Assembly: GCF_021130785.1 (NCBI RefSeq)
Contig: NW_025777533.1
Location: 29,591 to 93,590, forward strand
Direction of reading: 5' to 3'
Source: Homalodisca vitripennis
Taxonomy: Eukaryota; Arthropoda; Insecta; Hemiptera; Cicadellidae
Length of the DNA: 64,000 nucleotides
Shown: positions 13,233 through 24,473 of the stretch, piece after piece
Numbering within the stretch: the first letter of the stretch is position 1
How the letters are laid out: the number at the start of each line of letters is the position of its first letter
The notes under the pieces: generated by a model
What the model was told of the DNA's origin: nothing
The model's input: the letters and a program-made list of their open reading frames with translations, nothing else
The model's database searches: none
Program-made: the position numbers and the translations under genes

Positions 13233-15278
13233 TATAGTCAATAGTCAATCATCTTTATTTACACATCATCAAGATCTGTATTGGTGTCAACAAAATAAAT
13301 AAATTAATTAATAACATACATCACTAAATAGCTTCAGTTTCTTGCTTTACAATGTCTTGACCAGGTCCAGGTATTCTTTAATGGAGTAGACAGGTCTCTC
13401 CATAAGCCATTTTTTTAGTTGAGTCTTCAGTTCTGTCCCTTCTAGGTCTTTCAGTGTTGGTGGCAGCATGTTGAACAGTTTACGTCCCATGTAGGAGGGT
13501 TTCTTGGTGTATTGAGTCGTATAATGAGTAGGTAGATGATAGTAACTCTTCGGGTTCTGTCCAAGTGAAAATCCCTGCCCCTTGGAAAGTCTGCTTCTTT
13601 GGTGTAAATGATAACTGCATGGATGTAAAGAGCGACAACAGTTAAAATTCCGAGTGACTTGTAAGCCTCTCTGCAACTGTCTTTTGGATTAAGGTCTGCA
13701 AGCGCCCTAATCACCTTTTTCTGTAGAACAAAAACTTTGGTGAGTTTTGCCTCAGATGTCCCACCCCAAGCTGCCAGGCCATATCTAATGTGCGATTCAA
13801 CCAACGCATAGTAGGCTGTCTTTGTTACATCTATACCACCTATCCATTTCATACGACGTACTGCAAATATTCCAGTACTGATTTTTTTGTTAAGATGTCA
13901 GTGTGATTCGTCCAAGATAGGTTAGAGTCAATAGTAATTCCCAATAATTTTGTGTGATTTTTAACTGAAATGTCAGGAATTTCTGGACAGTTGTCTCGTC
14001 TTCTACTGAAATTTATTTGTGTTGTTCTTAATGGGTTTATAGCTGTCATTATTCAGGCAGTATTTAAGTGCTTTATTTGTTGAGTTTAAAATGTTTGAGT
14101 ACAGTTCTTGAGCTGAGTCATTGCTACAAATCAGGGTTGTGTCATCTGCATATTACCATAATACTACCATAGAGTACGGGTTCTACATTCTCAGTTGTAA
14201 ACAGCTGTGGGAATTCATTTGTAAACAGTACAAATATAAATGGTCCCAGTACCGAGCACTGTGGTACTCCTCGTACTATTGGTAGTGGTTCAGATTTATA
14301 AACTAGAATTCTCCCATTAATTGATTTTTTGACCTCAACCATCTGCTTATGCCCTTCAAGGTAGCTTTCTACCCAATCTCCAGCCTTTCCTTTGATTCCC
14401 AGTTGTAACAGTTTCTGAAGGATAAGTTTATGCCCTAGGCAATCAAAAGCCTTACTATAGTCCAACAGAATTGCTGAAACGTGTTTGTGATTCTCAAGTT
14501 GGTCAGTCACAAATTCGACTAGGCTATTTATTGCTGTGATGGTAGATCGTCCTTTTAGGAATCCATGTTGGTTTTTGGTAATGAGATTGTGTTGTTCCAG
14601 ATGCTTAAGCATTCTTGAAAGGGCTATTTTTTCAATTATCTTTGAAAAAGTGGAGATAAGTGCAATCGGTCGAAAATTGGTCAAAAAAATCCGGTAGGTT
14701 TTGTTGTGGCTCCATTTTTGTGTTTAGGGTAGATTTTTGAGAGTTTCAGTGCAGAAGGAAATTGGCCAAGGCTAAAGGATTTGTTAATTATGCTTACAAG
14801 TGGTCCTGCTAATTGTTTTGCACAGTGTTTGATAGCCTTTGATGGGATTTCATCTACTCCACAGGATAAGTTTGACTTTAGGGACTGTATGGTTTTTAGA
14901 ACTTCCTCTTGGTTTATTGGTGTGAATTCCATATGAGGGTGGTTAAAATTTTGTGCTCTGTGCTCAGAGGGAAAGGTTAGGTTTTGGTGCTGTTTTCTAG
15001 TGCTCTTCTTAGAATTAAGTTGAAGGCTGTGAATGCCTCTTCAGCATCTTTGGCATTATGCACACTGCCCCAGTTTACTGTGAGCTGTTTTAAAGCAGTC
15101 AAGATTATTTTTGTTAAAATTTCGTCTTGTCAGGGTTACTTGTGTCTTGTTTTTGTTTAATGCAAAGTCTATGGTACATAATTGACCAGTGTGATCGGAT
15201 AGCCCAGAATTGATGATAGACCAGCCTATTTTACTATCTGGTATGTTCGTGCAGATACAGTCAATGGATGTCTGGGAT
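13233..15278 (-). mobile_element. CR1-like non-LTR retrotransposon, 3' part (interrupted)
   Basis: Minus strand. From the insertion point: end of endonuclease (SIDCICTNIPDSKIGW..., SGLSDHTGQLC), linker, then RT from about 14932 (EVLKTIQSLKSNLSCGVDEI, NFRPIALISTFSKIIEK, NQHGFLKGRSTITA, LLDYSKAFDCLGHK, RGVPQCSVLGPF) and YADDTTLIC in a shifted frame near 14140, then the thumb (SHIRYGLAAWGG, VLQKKVIRALADLNP) and the closing MGRKLFNMLPP...ERPVYSIKEYLD. The 3' end has AATAAAG and a GATTGACTATTGACTAT-type tail at 13235-13252, as CR1 elements end in short repeats. Several frameshifts make it dead. Confidence 0.85.
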
Positions 15279-15796
15279 TCCCTCAGGGGTAGTCGAACCT
15301 TTCTGCTACACGGGAGGCTTTCCTCTCTGGAGAGGGAGCTGGCGACCCCGGGGTTACCTGAGCCAACTGTGAGCGTCTTCGTGCTCACAGCCTTTCCTCT
15401 TTCCAGGCAATCCTTGCCTAACCCTTATTTTTCGACCCCTCTTGGATGTCTTTTCTTTCTTCTTTCTGACCGGCGCACATTGGGAGGCCAGGGAGTGGCT
15501 GAGCCCGTAGCACTGTTGTGTTGCAGGGGCTGCGTGTGACTCGACCGCCGATAGGTTAATACCCAGTGTGCGTCAGGGGCCAGCCCCTTCGGGCCGTGGT
15601 CGGGGAGTGCGGCATGAGTGCAGAGGTCGGACTCTGCACTGCCACGGGCGACCCCCAGCACGTCTGGTTTCCGGTGCTGGGAAAACGGAGGCCAGGCCTC
15701 AAGGAACTGGGGTAGGGACATTGTTTCCGAGGGTATACCCGCTCCTGGCTATTCCGGGCCGTCCCTTGCCGCACGATGCGCTGGTTCTGAACACCC
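15279..15796 (+). promoter_or_regulatory. 5' untranslated region of the R1/LOA-like element
   Basis: GC-rich leader before the first ORF1 ATG. Non-LTR elements carry their internal promoter here; no specific motif was verified. Confidence 0.55.
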
Positions 15797-17460
15797 ATGG
15801 ACTCTTTATCACAAAAAAACACAACTGAAATCAAAAGCGGAGAAGAGCTTCAACCTTTCACTCGAAGCTCCAAGATAGCTAGGACGCCGCCTAAGGCAGT
15901 AGTCCCATTAGCGGAAGCCTCGGCAACGAAAGTGAGTGGCAAGGCCGAAGCAACACCGAAGGTGCCTGGAACGGGAATGAAGACATCACCCCCTCCGGTA
16001 TGTTTTCACATCCCCGAAATGCAGGGAGAAGGTGCAGTTAAAACTACTGGGGTGCCCAAGGACCCAGATCCCAAAATCCCCCAAATGGTTGAGAAAAATA
16101 ACACCTTAAGTACTCTTTCTACAACTTTCGAGCTAGGCCTGTTGCAGCAGCAACAAGCTGATGCCGAAAAGGAGGAGGAAAAGCACCTTTTAGAGATCGA
16201 AGTTTTTATCAAGAAGATGGAGACAGCTGTTAGGCAGCAGCCTAACGTTAACCGTACCATCCAGATGGCCTGCCAAAGATTAAGGATTTGTTGGCCACAG
16301 TAATGCAATGCCGAAAGATCAGGCACAAGGCAAGAGCCCAAGAGTATACCTTAGCTTCTCCAAAGGCTGGCAATGCTAACAAAAAGCGGAAGGTAAGAAC
16401 CTCATTACCTTCTAGCCCCGATGCGACACCTGTGGTGATAGCGACGGCAACGCAGACTTCCCCTGTGGTGTCCAAAAATTCCACCGAATACAGGATAAGC
16501 CCCCCTGAGCAACACCCAACTGATAGCCCGCGTACTACTTACGAGGAGGGTGATGTCCAACAGTCACCTGAGAGGCAGTGGGAGAAAAAGTTGACGAGAA
16601 GGGAGAAGAGGCAGAAGAAGCGGGCGGAGGTCGCTACAAAGAAATTAGGTGACGGAAAGACGCCAAAAATGACTAAGTCTACTCCGGCCAGGGCAGCGTC
16701 AAGAAACCCCGCGGCGCTAAAACACAAACCGAGTAGGCCTAGGTTGGAAGCAATATTGATCAAGCCCTCCGGGGGGCGATCGTTTGCTGAAGTCTTGGGG
16801 GAACTCCGGGCGAAAGCCAAGCCAGAGTCAGAGACTGTCATTAAGGCAATTCGACGGACCCAAAACGGGGATGTATTGCTCGAGCTGGGGAAGTCGAAAG
16901 ATAAAGCCGCTTTTGCTGAGAGCTTAAAAAAAGCACTCGGAGACAAGGGGTCCGTGCGGTCACTCGACCCAAAGGTATCGATTGAAATTCGTGACCTTGA
17001 CGGACTCACCAATGATAGCGAGGTAACAGAGGCTATAAAGCGGGCTATTCCCGAATTAAAAGAATCTACATTTAAAGTATGGCTCACAAAGCCGAACCGC
17101 AGCCAGCAGCGAATGGCGGTCGCCGAATTAGGTGAGAGACACGCCAATAAGCTGTTGGCTCTCCAACATCTGCGAGTTGGCTGGGTGAGTGGCCGGGTTA
17201 AACGAAGAGTTGTCGTCCCACGGTGCTTCCGCTGCCTTGGGTTCGGCCACTCCTCTCGAGCCTGTAAGGGGCCTGACCGCACCAATCACTGTTTTCAGTG
17301 TGGTCAGATCGGACATAAGAGGCAGGATTGTAACCAGAACTCCTGTTTCATTTGTAAAGAAGCTGGCAGTAAGGGTAACGCCCTGGAGCACATACCGGGC
17401 TCAGGACGGTGCGGTGTGTTTAAGGCCGCACTTGAACGGGCAAAGGGGAAAGCTCAATAA
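15797..17460 (+). CDS. ORF1 (gag-like, CCHC zinc knuckles) of R1/LOA-like element, one frameshift
   Basis: ATG at 15797 (MDSLSQKNTTEIKS) opens a frame to 16303; the protein continues in another frame from about 16265 (LPKIKDLLATVMQCRKI) to the TAA at 17458-17460. The shift lies between NRTI and DGLPKIKD near 16255-16265 and needs one base. The product is a basic nucleic-acid-binding protein: Gln/Glu-rich coiled-coil-like part, KRK-rich middle, an RRM-like region and zinc knuckles CFRCLGFGHSSRAC and CFQCGQIGHKRQDC (both C-x2-C-x4-H-x4-C) followed by a looser third CFICKEAG...H...C. Role: packaging of the element RNA. Everything but the shift appears intact. Confidence 0.85.
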
Positions 17461-20438
17461 TTCGGCTCCTCCAGTGCAATCTAGAGAGATCCAGGACAGC
17501 TGATAGTCTGCTTGACCGGCTGGCCCAAGAACATGGTGCCGACGCGCTCTTAGTGAGCGAGCAGTATCGAATTAGGGACCCTTCGGTGTGGTTTCCCGAC
17601 ACACTCCATACTGCTGCTTTCTGGGTGCGGAATCCACAAGAAGTTTTGATGCGGAGCCATGGACAAGGCCGAGGATTCGTCTGGGCAAGGTGTAGGGACG
17701 TTACAATTTTTAGTTGCTACCTCACCCCCAACGAGGCCATCCAGGACTTCCGCGATAAGATCGACTGCTTGGAAGAGAGCGTGATTGGTACCAGTGGACA
17801 TGTCATCGTTGGTGGGGACTTCAACGCAAGGGCTGTCGAGTGGGGAATGTCTCTCACCAATTCCCGGGGGAAGTACATCCTGGACTTTGCTGCCAGGGCT
17901 GGACTCGTTGTTATCAACGAGGGCAATACGCCTACTTTCCAGCGCCCCGGGCAAAGAGGCACGATCCCCGACATAACCCTTGCGTCTGAGTCACTCTTGC
18001 CGCGGATCTCACACTGGATGGTGCTTGATGATTACACTGCCAGTGATCATCAGTATATCTTGTTTGATGTAACGGACGGCCTGCGAAGAACCTCTGCACC
18101 TCGAGAAGTACCGCTCCAGTGGAATACTAAGAAGCTGGACGCGGGAAAGTTCACCGATGTTATCTTACGGGCAACAACGCGGGAACCTGCGGTGCACGGT
18201 GGGGCTTGCACCGAGACATTGGTTTCGTCAGTGATGGGACTAATAACCTCGGCCTGCGATAAGTCCATGCCGCGCAGGAGAATAAGGTGCAACAAGCAAC
18301 CCGTTTATTGGTGGACAGACGAGATTGCGGATCTCCGTAGAGCCTGTTTAAGAACCAGAAGAGTTGCCATGAGAGCTAGAAATCCCGCAGACCGAGGTCG
18401 TAAGACGGAGGCCTATAAGGCTGTAAGAAAGACTCTCCGCCGGGCTATCAACCGGAGCAAGCATGACTGCTGGCGGAAACTCAGGGAGGACGTCGATTCC
18501 GATCCATGGAGTCTGGGGTACAAGATTGTAACCCGAAAGATTGGCGCACGATCACCTCCATCCGTCATGGACGGCGCCACCATGGAGAAGGTTGTCCAGT
18601 CCCTGTTTCCAACTCATCCGCCGAGGCAAGAAGTCATATTCGATAGGGTGGAGGACATCCCGCTTTTCAATAATGAGGAGCTGGAGACAGCTGTCCTCTC
18701 CCTGAAGAACAACAAGGCTCCTGGTCCAGATGGGATTCCGAGTGAAGCTCTTAAACAAGTTTTCCAAGTCAATCCAAGGATTTTATTAAATGTGTATAAT
18801 GCCTGCCTTTCTGAAGCGGTGTTCCCGTCCCGGTGGAAAAGAGCCAGGCTTGTACTAATTAGCAAGGGGAAAGGTGACCCTGACCTGCCTTCGTCCTACA
18901 GGCCTTTGTGTATGTTGGACACAGCAGGGAAACTTTTTGAGAAGTTGATCCGCTCCCGACTGACATTAGCCGTGGAAGCTGTCGGGGATTTGTGCCCCCA
19001 CCAGTACGGCTTCAGGAAGGGGCGGTCAACCATTGACGCAATTGAAGAGGTCCGGAGAGCAGTTCAGATGGCTGAGAGTCATAGTCGGTACTCTCGTCGA
19101 GTTGTGCTTCTTGTTACGCTTGATGTCAAGAATGCTTTCAATTCGGCGAGATGGGCTGATATGTTAGATGCATTGCGGAACACCTTTCGCATCCCAGCGT
19201 ACCTGCTCAGGCTCATCGAAGACTATCTTCGAGCCCGACTCCTTATATACGACACTAAAGAAGGGACGCGGACAATGAATGTGACCTCCGGCGCCGCGCA
19301 GGGCTCAATCCTGGGTCCGGATCTCTGGAATGTCTCCTATGACAGCCTTCTGAGGTCCGAGATGCCGGATGAGACAGTTTTAGTTGGGTACGCCGATGAC
19401 GTCGCAGCACTGATTGCCGCACGCAACGTTGAGCTGGCCCAGCTGAAGCTGAACCAAGTCATGCGCGTCGTGAACAACTGGATGGAGGATCACGGGCTAT
19501 CTCTTGCTTTGGCTAAGACAGAGATTGTAATCTTGACTAAGAAGAGGATTGACACTGTCGTTCCACTTCGCGTGGGTGGGGTGACTGTCCAATCTACTCG
19601 TGCCGCCGTGTACCTTGGGGTTATGGTGGACAATAAGCTGACCTGGAGAGACCAAATTTTCCGTACTGCGGACAAGGCCGCTAAGGTAGTGCAATCCCTT
19701 AGTAGGCTAATGGCCAACGTCGGTGGTCCCAGGTCTAGCCGAAGACGGCTCCTCATGTCTGCAGTCCAGTCCGTCCTCCTGTACGGAGCTGAGGTGTGGG
19801 CAGATGCATTAAATAAGGAGGTGTATCGGATGCGGCTTGCTCGGGTGCAGCGACAAGCAGCTCTCAGAGTCGCATCAGCATATCGTACAGTTTCTGAGCC
19901 TGCCGTCCTGGTGATTGCTGGAGTCATCCCGGTCAAACTTCTGGCTGAGGAGAGGAAAGCAATATACCAGCGAAAAGGCGAGATCGGCAAGGAACGTGCC
20001 ACATCAGAAGAGCGCACCCGCACCTACCGGCAATGGCAGGAGTTGTGGGATCAAGAGACCCGAGGACGTTGGACAGCACGGCTGATACCGATGGTCCAGC
20101 TCTGGGTGAAACGGCGACATGGTGAGGTGGACTATTACCTCACCCAGTTTCTCACCGGTCATGGATATTTTCAGTCCTACCTTTTCTTGATGCGAAAGAC
20201 CGGTTCACCGGACTGCATTTATTGCCCGGGTGTTCCCGATGATGCGGAGCATACATTCTTCCGCTGCCCACATTGGGAAAGGCCCCGCCTTGAGGCAACA
20301 CGCACTCTGGGTGTTTTTTCGGTGGACTCTGTCTGTCAAGTGATGCTGGAGGGTCAGGACAACTGGAACTGTGTGTCTCATTTTGTCCAGGGTATTCTCC
20401 GCGCTAAAAAGATAGATCTAGACCTAAATGCGGTTTAG
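17457..20438 (+). CDS. ORF2 (endonuclease-reverse transcriptase) of R1/LOA-like element
   Basis: About 990 codons without a stop. The frame is open upstream of 17553 and reads RLLQCNLERSRTADSLLDRL, GADALLVSEQYR, which is the true endonuclease N-terminus, so GTG at 17553 is not the start. No ATG is present there; the ORF overlaps the ORF1 stop (CAATAATT). Endonuclease blocks: GGDFNARAVEWG and TASDHQYILF. RT blocks: KAPGPDGIPSEAL, SYRPLCMLDTAGK, QYGFRKGRSTIDAI, LDVKNAFNSARW, GAAQGSILGPDLWN, VGYADDVAALI (catalytic Asp pair), YLGVMVDNKLTW. C-terminal zinc motif CIYCPGVPDDAEHTFFRC (C-x2-C-x8-H-x4-C). All key residues present. Confidence 0.92.
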   Translation: MIRLLQCNLERSRTADSLLDRLAQEHGADALLVSEQYRIRDPSVWFPDTLHTAAFWVRNPQEVLMRSHGQGRGFVWARCRDVTIFSCYLTPNEAIQDFRDKIDCLEESVIGTSGHVIVGGDFNARAVEWGMSLTNSRGKYILDFAARAGLVVINEGNTPTFQRPGQRGTIPDITLASESLLPRISHWMVLDDYTASDHQYILFDVTDGLRRTSAPREVPLQWNTKKLDAGKFTDVILRATTREPAVHGGACTETLVSSVMGLITSACDKSMPRRRIRCNKQPVYWWTDEIADLRRACLRTRRVAMRARNPADRGRKTEAYKAVRKTLRRAINRSKHDCWRKLREDVDSDPWSLGYKIVTRKIGARSPPSVMDGATMEKVVQSLFPTHPPRQEVIFDRVEDIPLFNNEELETAVLSLKNNKAPGPDGIPSEALKQVFQVNPRILLNVYNACLSEAVFPSRWKRARLVLISKGKGDPDLPSSYRPLCMLDTAGKLFEKLIRSRLTLAVEAVGDLCPHQYGFRKGRSTIDAIEEVRRAVQMAESHSRYSRRVVLLVTLDVKNAFNSARWADMLDALRNTFRIPAYLLRLIEDYLRARLLIYDTKEGTRTMNVTSGAAQGSILGPDLWNVSYDSLLRSEMPDETVLVGYADDVAALIAARNVELAQLKLNQVMRVVNNWMEDHGLSLALAKTEIVILTKKRIDTVVPLRVGGVTVQSTRAAVYLGVMVDNKLTWRDQIFRTADKAAKVVQSLSRLMANVGGPRSSRRRLLMSAVQSVLLYGAEVWADALNKEVYRMRLARVQRQAALRVASAYRTVSEPAVLVIAGVIPVKLLAEERKAIYQRKGEIGKERATSEERTRTYRQWQELWDQETRGRWTARLIPMVQLWVKRRHGEVDYYLTQFLTGHGYFQSYLFLMRKTGSPDCIYCPGVPDDAEHTFFRCPHWERPRLEATRTLGVFSVDSVCQVMLEGQDNWNCVSHFVQGILRAKKIDLDLNAV

Positions 20439-20644
20439 ACCTTTGACTTTCTGATGGCTGGATAGGCGCGAGCCCTGAGTGCTTAGGTAAAATTCAGACC
20501 TAACCTGAAGTAATGTGACAAACAGTTTCCGGGTTGGGATCCTGAAGTATAGAGGAGGTTTTTAGTGGGTAGTTTACCACCTTGTGAGAGTCCCACACTA
20601 CAGGCTGGCCACCTGTGTGCGTAAATGCATTTTCCTTCCTCTCC

Positions 20645-20694
<50 letters not shown>
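20439..20694 (+). other. 3' UTR and poly(A) tail of R1/LOA-like element
   Basis: About 208 bp after the ORF2 stop, ending in CTCCCT and an A run of about 48. The long pure A tail suggests a young insertion. Confidence 0.88.
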
Positions 20695-20697
<3 letters not shown>

Positions 20698-21120
20698 ATG
20701 TCTGGGATGTGTTAGTTATTCTGGTTGCAGGGAGTGGTAGTCTTTTGATTCCATAAGTAGCTAGTTCTTCTTCAAATAAAATAGTATCTGTATTTTGAGA
20801 TAACCTGTCAAAATTTACATCACCTACTAAAATAATTGGTCTGGTTTCAGATTGTGCTGTAGTCAGTATGTTAGATATTATTTCTATTGCTTGTTTAGCT
20901 TGTCCTCCAGGCGAACGATAAACTCCAAGCAACTAAAGTGTGTGACCTTTCAAGCTTAATTTTATTAGGGCAGCTTCATAGGTCAGTTCTAAACAGTGGG
21001 CAGATATGTCCAGTGCATTGATCCCCTTGTTTGTTGTTTCTTGTGCATATATAGCAACTCTACCTAGTTTGTGACATTCTCTGCTGTAATCTGCCATTAG
21101 CACATAAGCCATGTTTGTGT
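20695..21120 (-). mobile_element. CR1-like non-LTR retrotransposon, 5' part (endonuclease)
   Basis: Right-hand piece of the element at 13233-15278: ...GRVAIYAQE..., LLGVYRSPGGQAKQAI, ILVGDVNFDR, EELATYGIKRLPLPATRITNTSQ, whose reading joins exactly to TSIDCICTN across the insertion. These are apurinic-endonuclease blocks. A stop lies before LLGVYRSP. No ORF1 seen, so the element is 5'-truncated near 21120. Confidence 0.82.
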
Positions 21121-21179
21121 TTGCATTTTAATACAACAACATATAATATTGTTTTTTATTGACCAATAAATCAAAAGCA

Positions 21180-22150
21180 TTATGGCAGATCATAAATCAA
21201 GAAAGGAGGAAGTAAGTGTAAAACAAAATGGAATGATATTTCAAGTGAATGGAAGAATTTTAAGACAACCAAAATATCCAGCAGATAGCTTCAACAACTT
21301 CTTTCCAGTGCTGCAGAAAGAGCATTCACTGATAATACCCAAATAAATAGCACTGGTAAAATATTTATAATTGGCAACCAGAGGAAATAGATGAACCCTC
21401 TCTGTATTCTGCTATTATTGAAGAAGTCCTAGGAGCTATAGATTCACCTTTAACATAAGACATCGGCTAGCATTGATGAAATTTCAGCCAAACAAGTAAA
21501 GAACAGATAGCATACCATTAATACCCATAATTAACAAATCATTTTAATGAGGTATTTTTCCATCAAAACTCAAAAGTTTAAAACTGGACCTACAACTGAA
21601 ACAAGCAGCTACAGACCAATTCCTTTCCTACCAACATTTTCAAAAAAGTGGTTTTTTTTTTAGATTTTAGTTAAATAGATCTGGATATTTGATCTGTTAA
21701 CTAAAAAGCAAGATCTTTTTTTTTTTTTTTTTTTGAAAGGCTGCAGCTCTTTTATACAATAATTAAAAATATAATAGACAAGCTGGAAGAAGACTGTGTG
21801 GTGACATGCCTATACCAACAATTTAGTAAGGCTTTCGATTGCTCAAATCATGAGTGTTTACTTGGTAAGTTAAACAGTCTACGAATCACTGGAACAACAC
21901 TGTCTGGTTCAACAGCCATTTAAATAATATACAGCAGCTGGTGGAAATTCAATGATGAACCGTTAGTTATGATAGATGATAACCTAACATGGTGACTTCC
22001 TATTGACCAGCTGTGTAAAAAACTCAGCTTAGGAATTTATGTCATACTAAACAAATGTATGTAAATGTAAACCTGTGTTTTTTACTTACAATGTAATGTT
22101 TTTGATGCAATACTATACTCTATGTATATGTAAATAAAGATTGATTGACA
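21180..22150 (+). pseudogene. Degenerate CR1-like reverse transcriptase relic
   Basis: Plus-strand blocks in broken frames: EEVLGAIDSPL, SIDEISAKQVK, SSYRPIPFLPTFSKK, FSKAFDCSNHECLLGKL, then a 3' end GTAAATAAAGATTGATTGAC at about 22131-22150, like the tail of the CR1 element at 13.2 kb. A T run interrupts at about 21717-21734. Opposite orientation to the neighbouring CR1 copy. Confidence 0.65.
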
Positions 22151-22199
22151 AACAAGAGTACAACCGCAAAAACTGTGTATTTTGTACTTTTTGAATCCC

Positions 22200-22525
22200 A
22201 CCTTAGATAGGGGTTAGAATAGCCAGATCATACCTGGAAAGAGTTCTTATTCAGCAGAAAAGAGTGATTAGGTGCCTTGCAGGACTGAACTATCAAGACT
22301 AATTTAAAAACTAAAAATACTCTGAACTATCAAGACTAATTTAAAAACTAAAAATACTAACTGTAGTGGTACTATACATAAGATAATTCATCCTCCATAT
22401 AGTTAGGACTAACCAAGACAGGCACAGGGATTTGCTTCAGCATAATATCCAAAACGTACCCAATTTTGGAGTCAGATTGTTTTTAAATCTGCTGACTGGA
22501 CATTGCTCACTAAATTAACACCTGT
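22200..22525 (+). pseudogene. CR1-like RT C-terminal relic with internal duplication
   Basis: ERVLIQQKRVIRCLAGLNYQD matches the LQKKAIRILAGL block; after it a 37-bp unit is duplicated and the frame resumes around LKILTVVVLYIR. Separated from the preceding relic's apparent 3' end by about 50 bp, so a separate fragment. Confidence 0.55.
22285..22358. repeat. 37-bp tandem duplication inside RT relic
   Basis: CTGAACTATCAAGACTAATT starts units at 22285 and 22322; the units look identical. Confidence 0.92.
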
Positions 22526-23995
22526 TTAGGATGGGTATCTCCAAGTTGGAGATGTTACGTTTATAGGGAATCTGGAGCTCTACTATACATGTTTCAAAGA
22601 GCACTTCTAAAACCTGCTGATGTGAGATTTTTAGCTCCTTGGGACATCTAAAGGTGTATATATATTTTCATGTTTATCACAATCAATTTCCAGGGTCATA
22701 GTTACAGGGTTACATATTACCTTGCCCTTTCGATTCCTACTGTATCATTTAGTAAGTACTTTTACAAATATGAAATTAGACTATAAGTCAGGTGGTTGCA
22801 ACTTGTAACAGTAATCATATCAAGAGTTTAAGTCAAACTGATCAAATGTAATAGATGAAGTGAATAAAACGTAATATCAGTTGCATTACGCTGATTTATA
22901 AACAATTCCTAGACCCCATAGTATTTGCTGTAGATTAATGTGAATAAAACTTACCTTTGCTGCAGTAACTGCTTTATGTTTGTGGAGCCTGGCTTTGTTC
23001 CAACCTCATTTCAGTTCAGTCTGCCGAAACAATGTCCATCATGGCGATTGACGGTCATGCACGTACGTGTGCGTAAACATGTCGTTGATAAACAACTTTC
23101 ATGTTTTGAGGAAGAATATGTAAATCTTTTTTGGAAGCTATTACTTGGAATTTTGGACTTTACAATAAGTTTCCATGACTGCTGGGTGTTCAGTACAGTA
23201 TGATGAACAGGATTTGGTTCAGAGGAATGTTTTCCAGAGCACAATCAGGACTCCCACTTCATCACTGGATAACATCATCAAGAGGTGATTTGAGCATTGC
23301 ATCACATTGCAATTAAGCCTTATACGCTTGAATTTTATCACACATCTTGAAGAGCCAAGGAGTCCATAACAGAAGTAGACTTTTGGCACTTAGTATTATC
23401 CGCAGGCCACATTTTGTGAAACAGTTCTTGTTACAGGAGACACACAGGCATCCCGTACTTCTGGCGAAAGAAAAACATCTCTCGAGATAGTACCCAAATT
23501 CAAGCTCTTTAAATTTGGTACTACTATATTTTATGAAATCCTAATCTTAACCTGCTTGTATCGCGTAATAACAAGAAGTAGATAGGGCCGTAGTGGCCTA
23601 CTTCTTGCTGAAATTGCTTCCTTCTGGGAGGTATAATATAATTGTTTTAGGTCATCTGTAACAAAAAATGGTCCGAGATAATACCAAAGTAGCCTTGCAT
23701 CTCATCACCCATCTTGGAGAATCAGGAGTCCGTAACAGATGTAAAACTAACAACTACCATCTGTTCTGGATGGCCTTACTCCATAATGGTAACAGTTGTC
23801 TATTCACTTCGTTTTAAGAAAATGCTACTACTTTTTTTACTCACTTCACCTAATGTCTCAGTGCTGGATTTGAAAGGATTCAAAATTAATTAAATCCATA
23901 AAGTGTACTAAAATTATTAATTGATATGCCTAAACTGGGAACAGGAGGGTTAACTGGGTTTTTAAATGACTTCTCGAAATGTCTTACGATTAACA
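22526..23995. other. Unassigned sequence downstream of ITM2
   Basis: No gene recognised. A short similar block occurs twice (CATCTTGAAGAGCCAAGGAG at about 23343 and CATCTTGGAGAATCAGGAGT at about 23710), possibly two degraded copies of a repeat. Confidence 0.35.
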
Positions 23996-24345
23996 TTTAT
24001 TGCATTACAAATATTTTATTCAGTACATCAATCATACACATATATTTATGCTTACTTGTTGCCTAATAATATACTCATCTCAACAAATACACCGACTACG
24101 CTATCTTAAATACGTTAATAAATTATAAAAAATAAAACTTAAGCTTAAAAAGACAAATGTATTTCGAACAAGGACAATAAACCTTAAAAATTTTAAATGG
24201 TTGATGGTGATATTTTGTCGTGTATAAAGTTATCTACCTGTAAGTAGCACATTGAAATGCGAAATAGGTGGTTAAAACTCGAGTACAATTACAAAGTTAA
24301 CTTGAATTTACATAAACATATATGTTATGGCTCCGGATGACTCTC
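23996..24345 (-). other. Probable ITM2 3' UTR
   Basis: AT-rich sequence after the ITM2 stop. Two AATAAA hexamers on the minus strand near 24019 and 24001 are candidate polyadenylation signals. Length and end are inferred only. Confidence 0.4.
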
Positions 24346-24473
24346 CTATGTGTGGCTGTGCTCGCGCTCAAAGTCCTTCAGTTCGTCCTCGTTCACGATG
24401 GAAAGTTTCAGGTATTTTCCGGAGAAGTGGGTGAAGGTGACGGGGGATGTCTCATCGATGCTCCTCTTGAAAA
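24346..24473 (-). CDS. ITM2: ITM2 exon 7 (cleavage site, released peptide, stop)
   Basis: After a TTGCCAG acceptor it completes a Val codon, then FKR|SIDETSPVTFTHF... ending EREHSHT and a TAG at 24348-24346. The KR pair is positioned like the furin site of other family members. The 38 residues after it contain no cysteine. Downstream on the minus strand, AATAAA occurs at about 24001-23996 and 24019-24014, giving a plausible 3'UTR of about 330 bp. Confidence 0.88.

Larger units (their letters stand above)
15279..20694 (+). mobile_element. R1/LOA-like non-LTR retrotransposon, near full length, nested
   Basis: A 5.4-kb GC-richer block with a 5' leader, gag-like ORF1, ORF2 with endonuclease and RT, a short 3'UTR and a 48-base A tail (about 20647-20694). 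Target duplication AATGGATGTCTGGGAT occurs at 15263-15278 and again at 20693-20708 (two A's ambiguous with the tail). It interrupts a CR1-like coding frame that is continuous when the block is removed. The clade (R1 or LOA/I group) is judged from RT wording and would need a tree. Confidence 0.92.

Noticed and set aside
16539..20023. Long minus-strand ORFs of up to 248 codons
   Set aside because: They lie antisense to ORF1 and ORF2 of the R1/LOA-like element and have no recognisable domains; GC-rich coding sequence produces such shadows.
22940..23244. Overlapping ORFs on both strands near 23 kb
   Set aside because: No recognised domains, no matching splice signals; likely chance.
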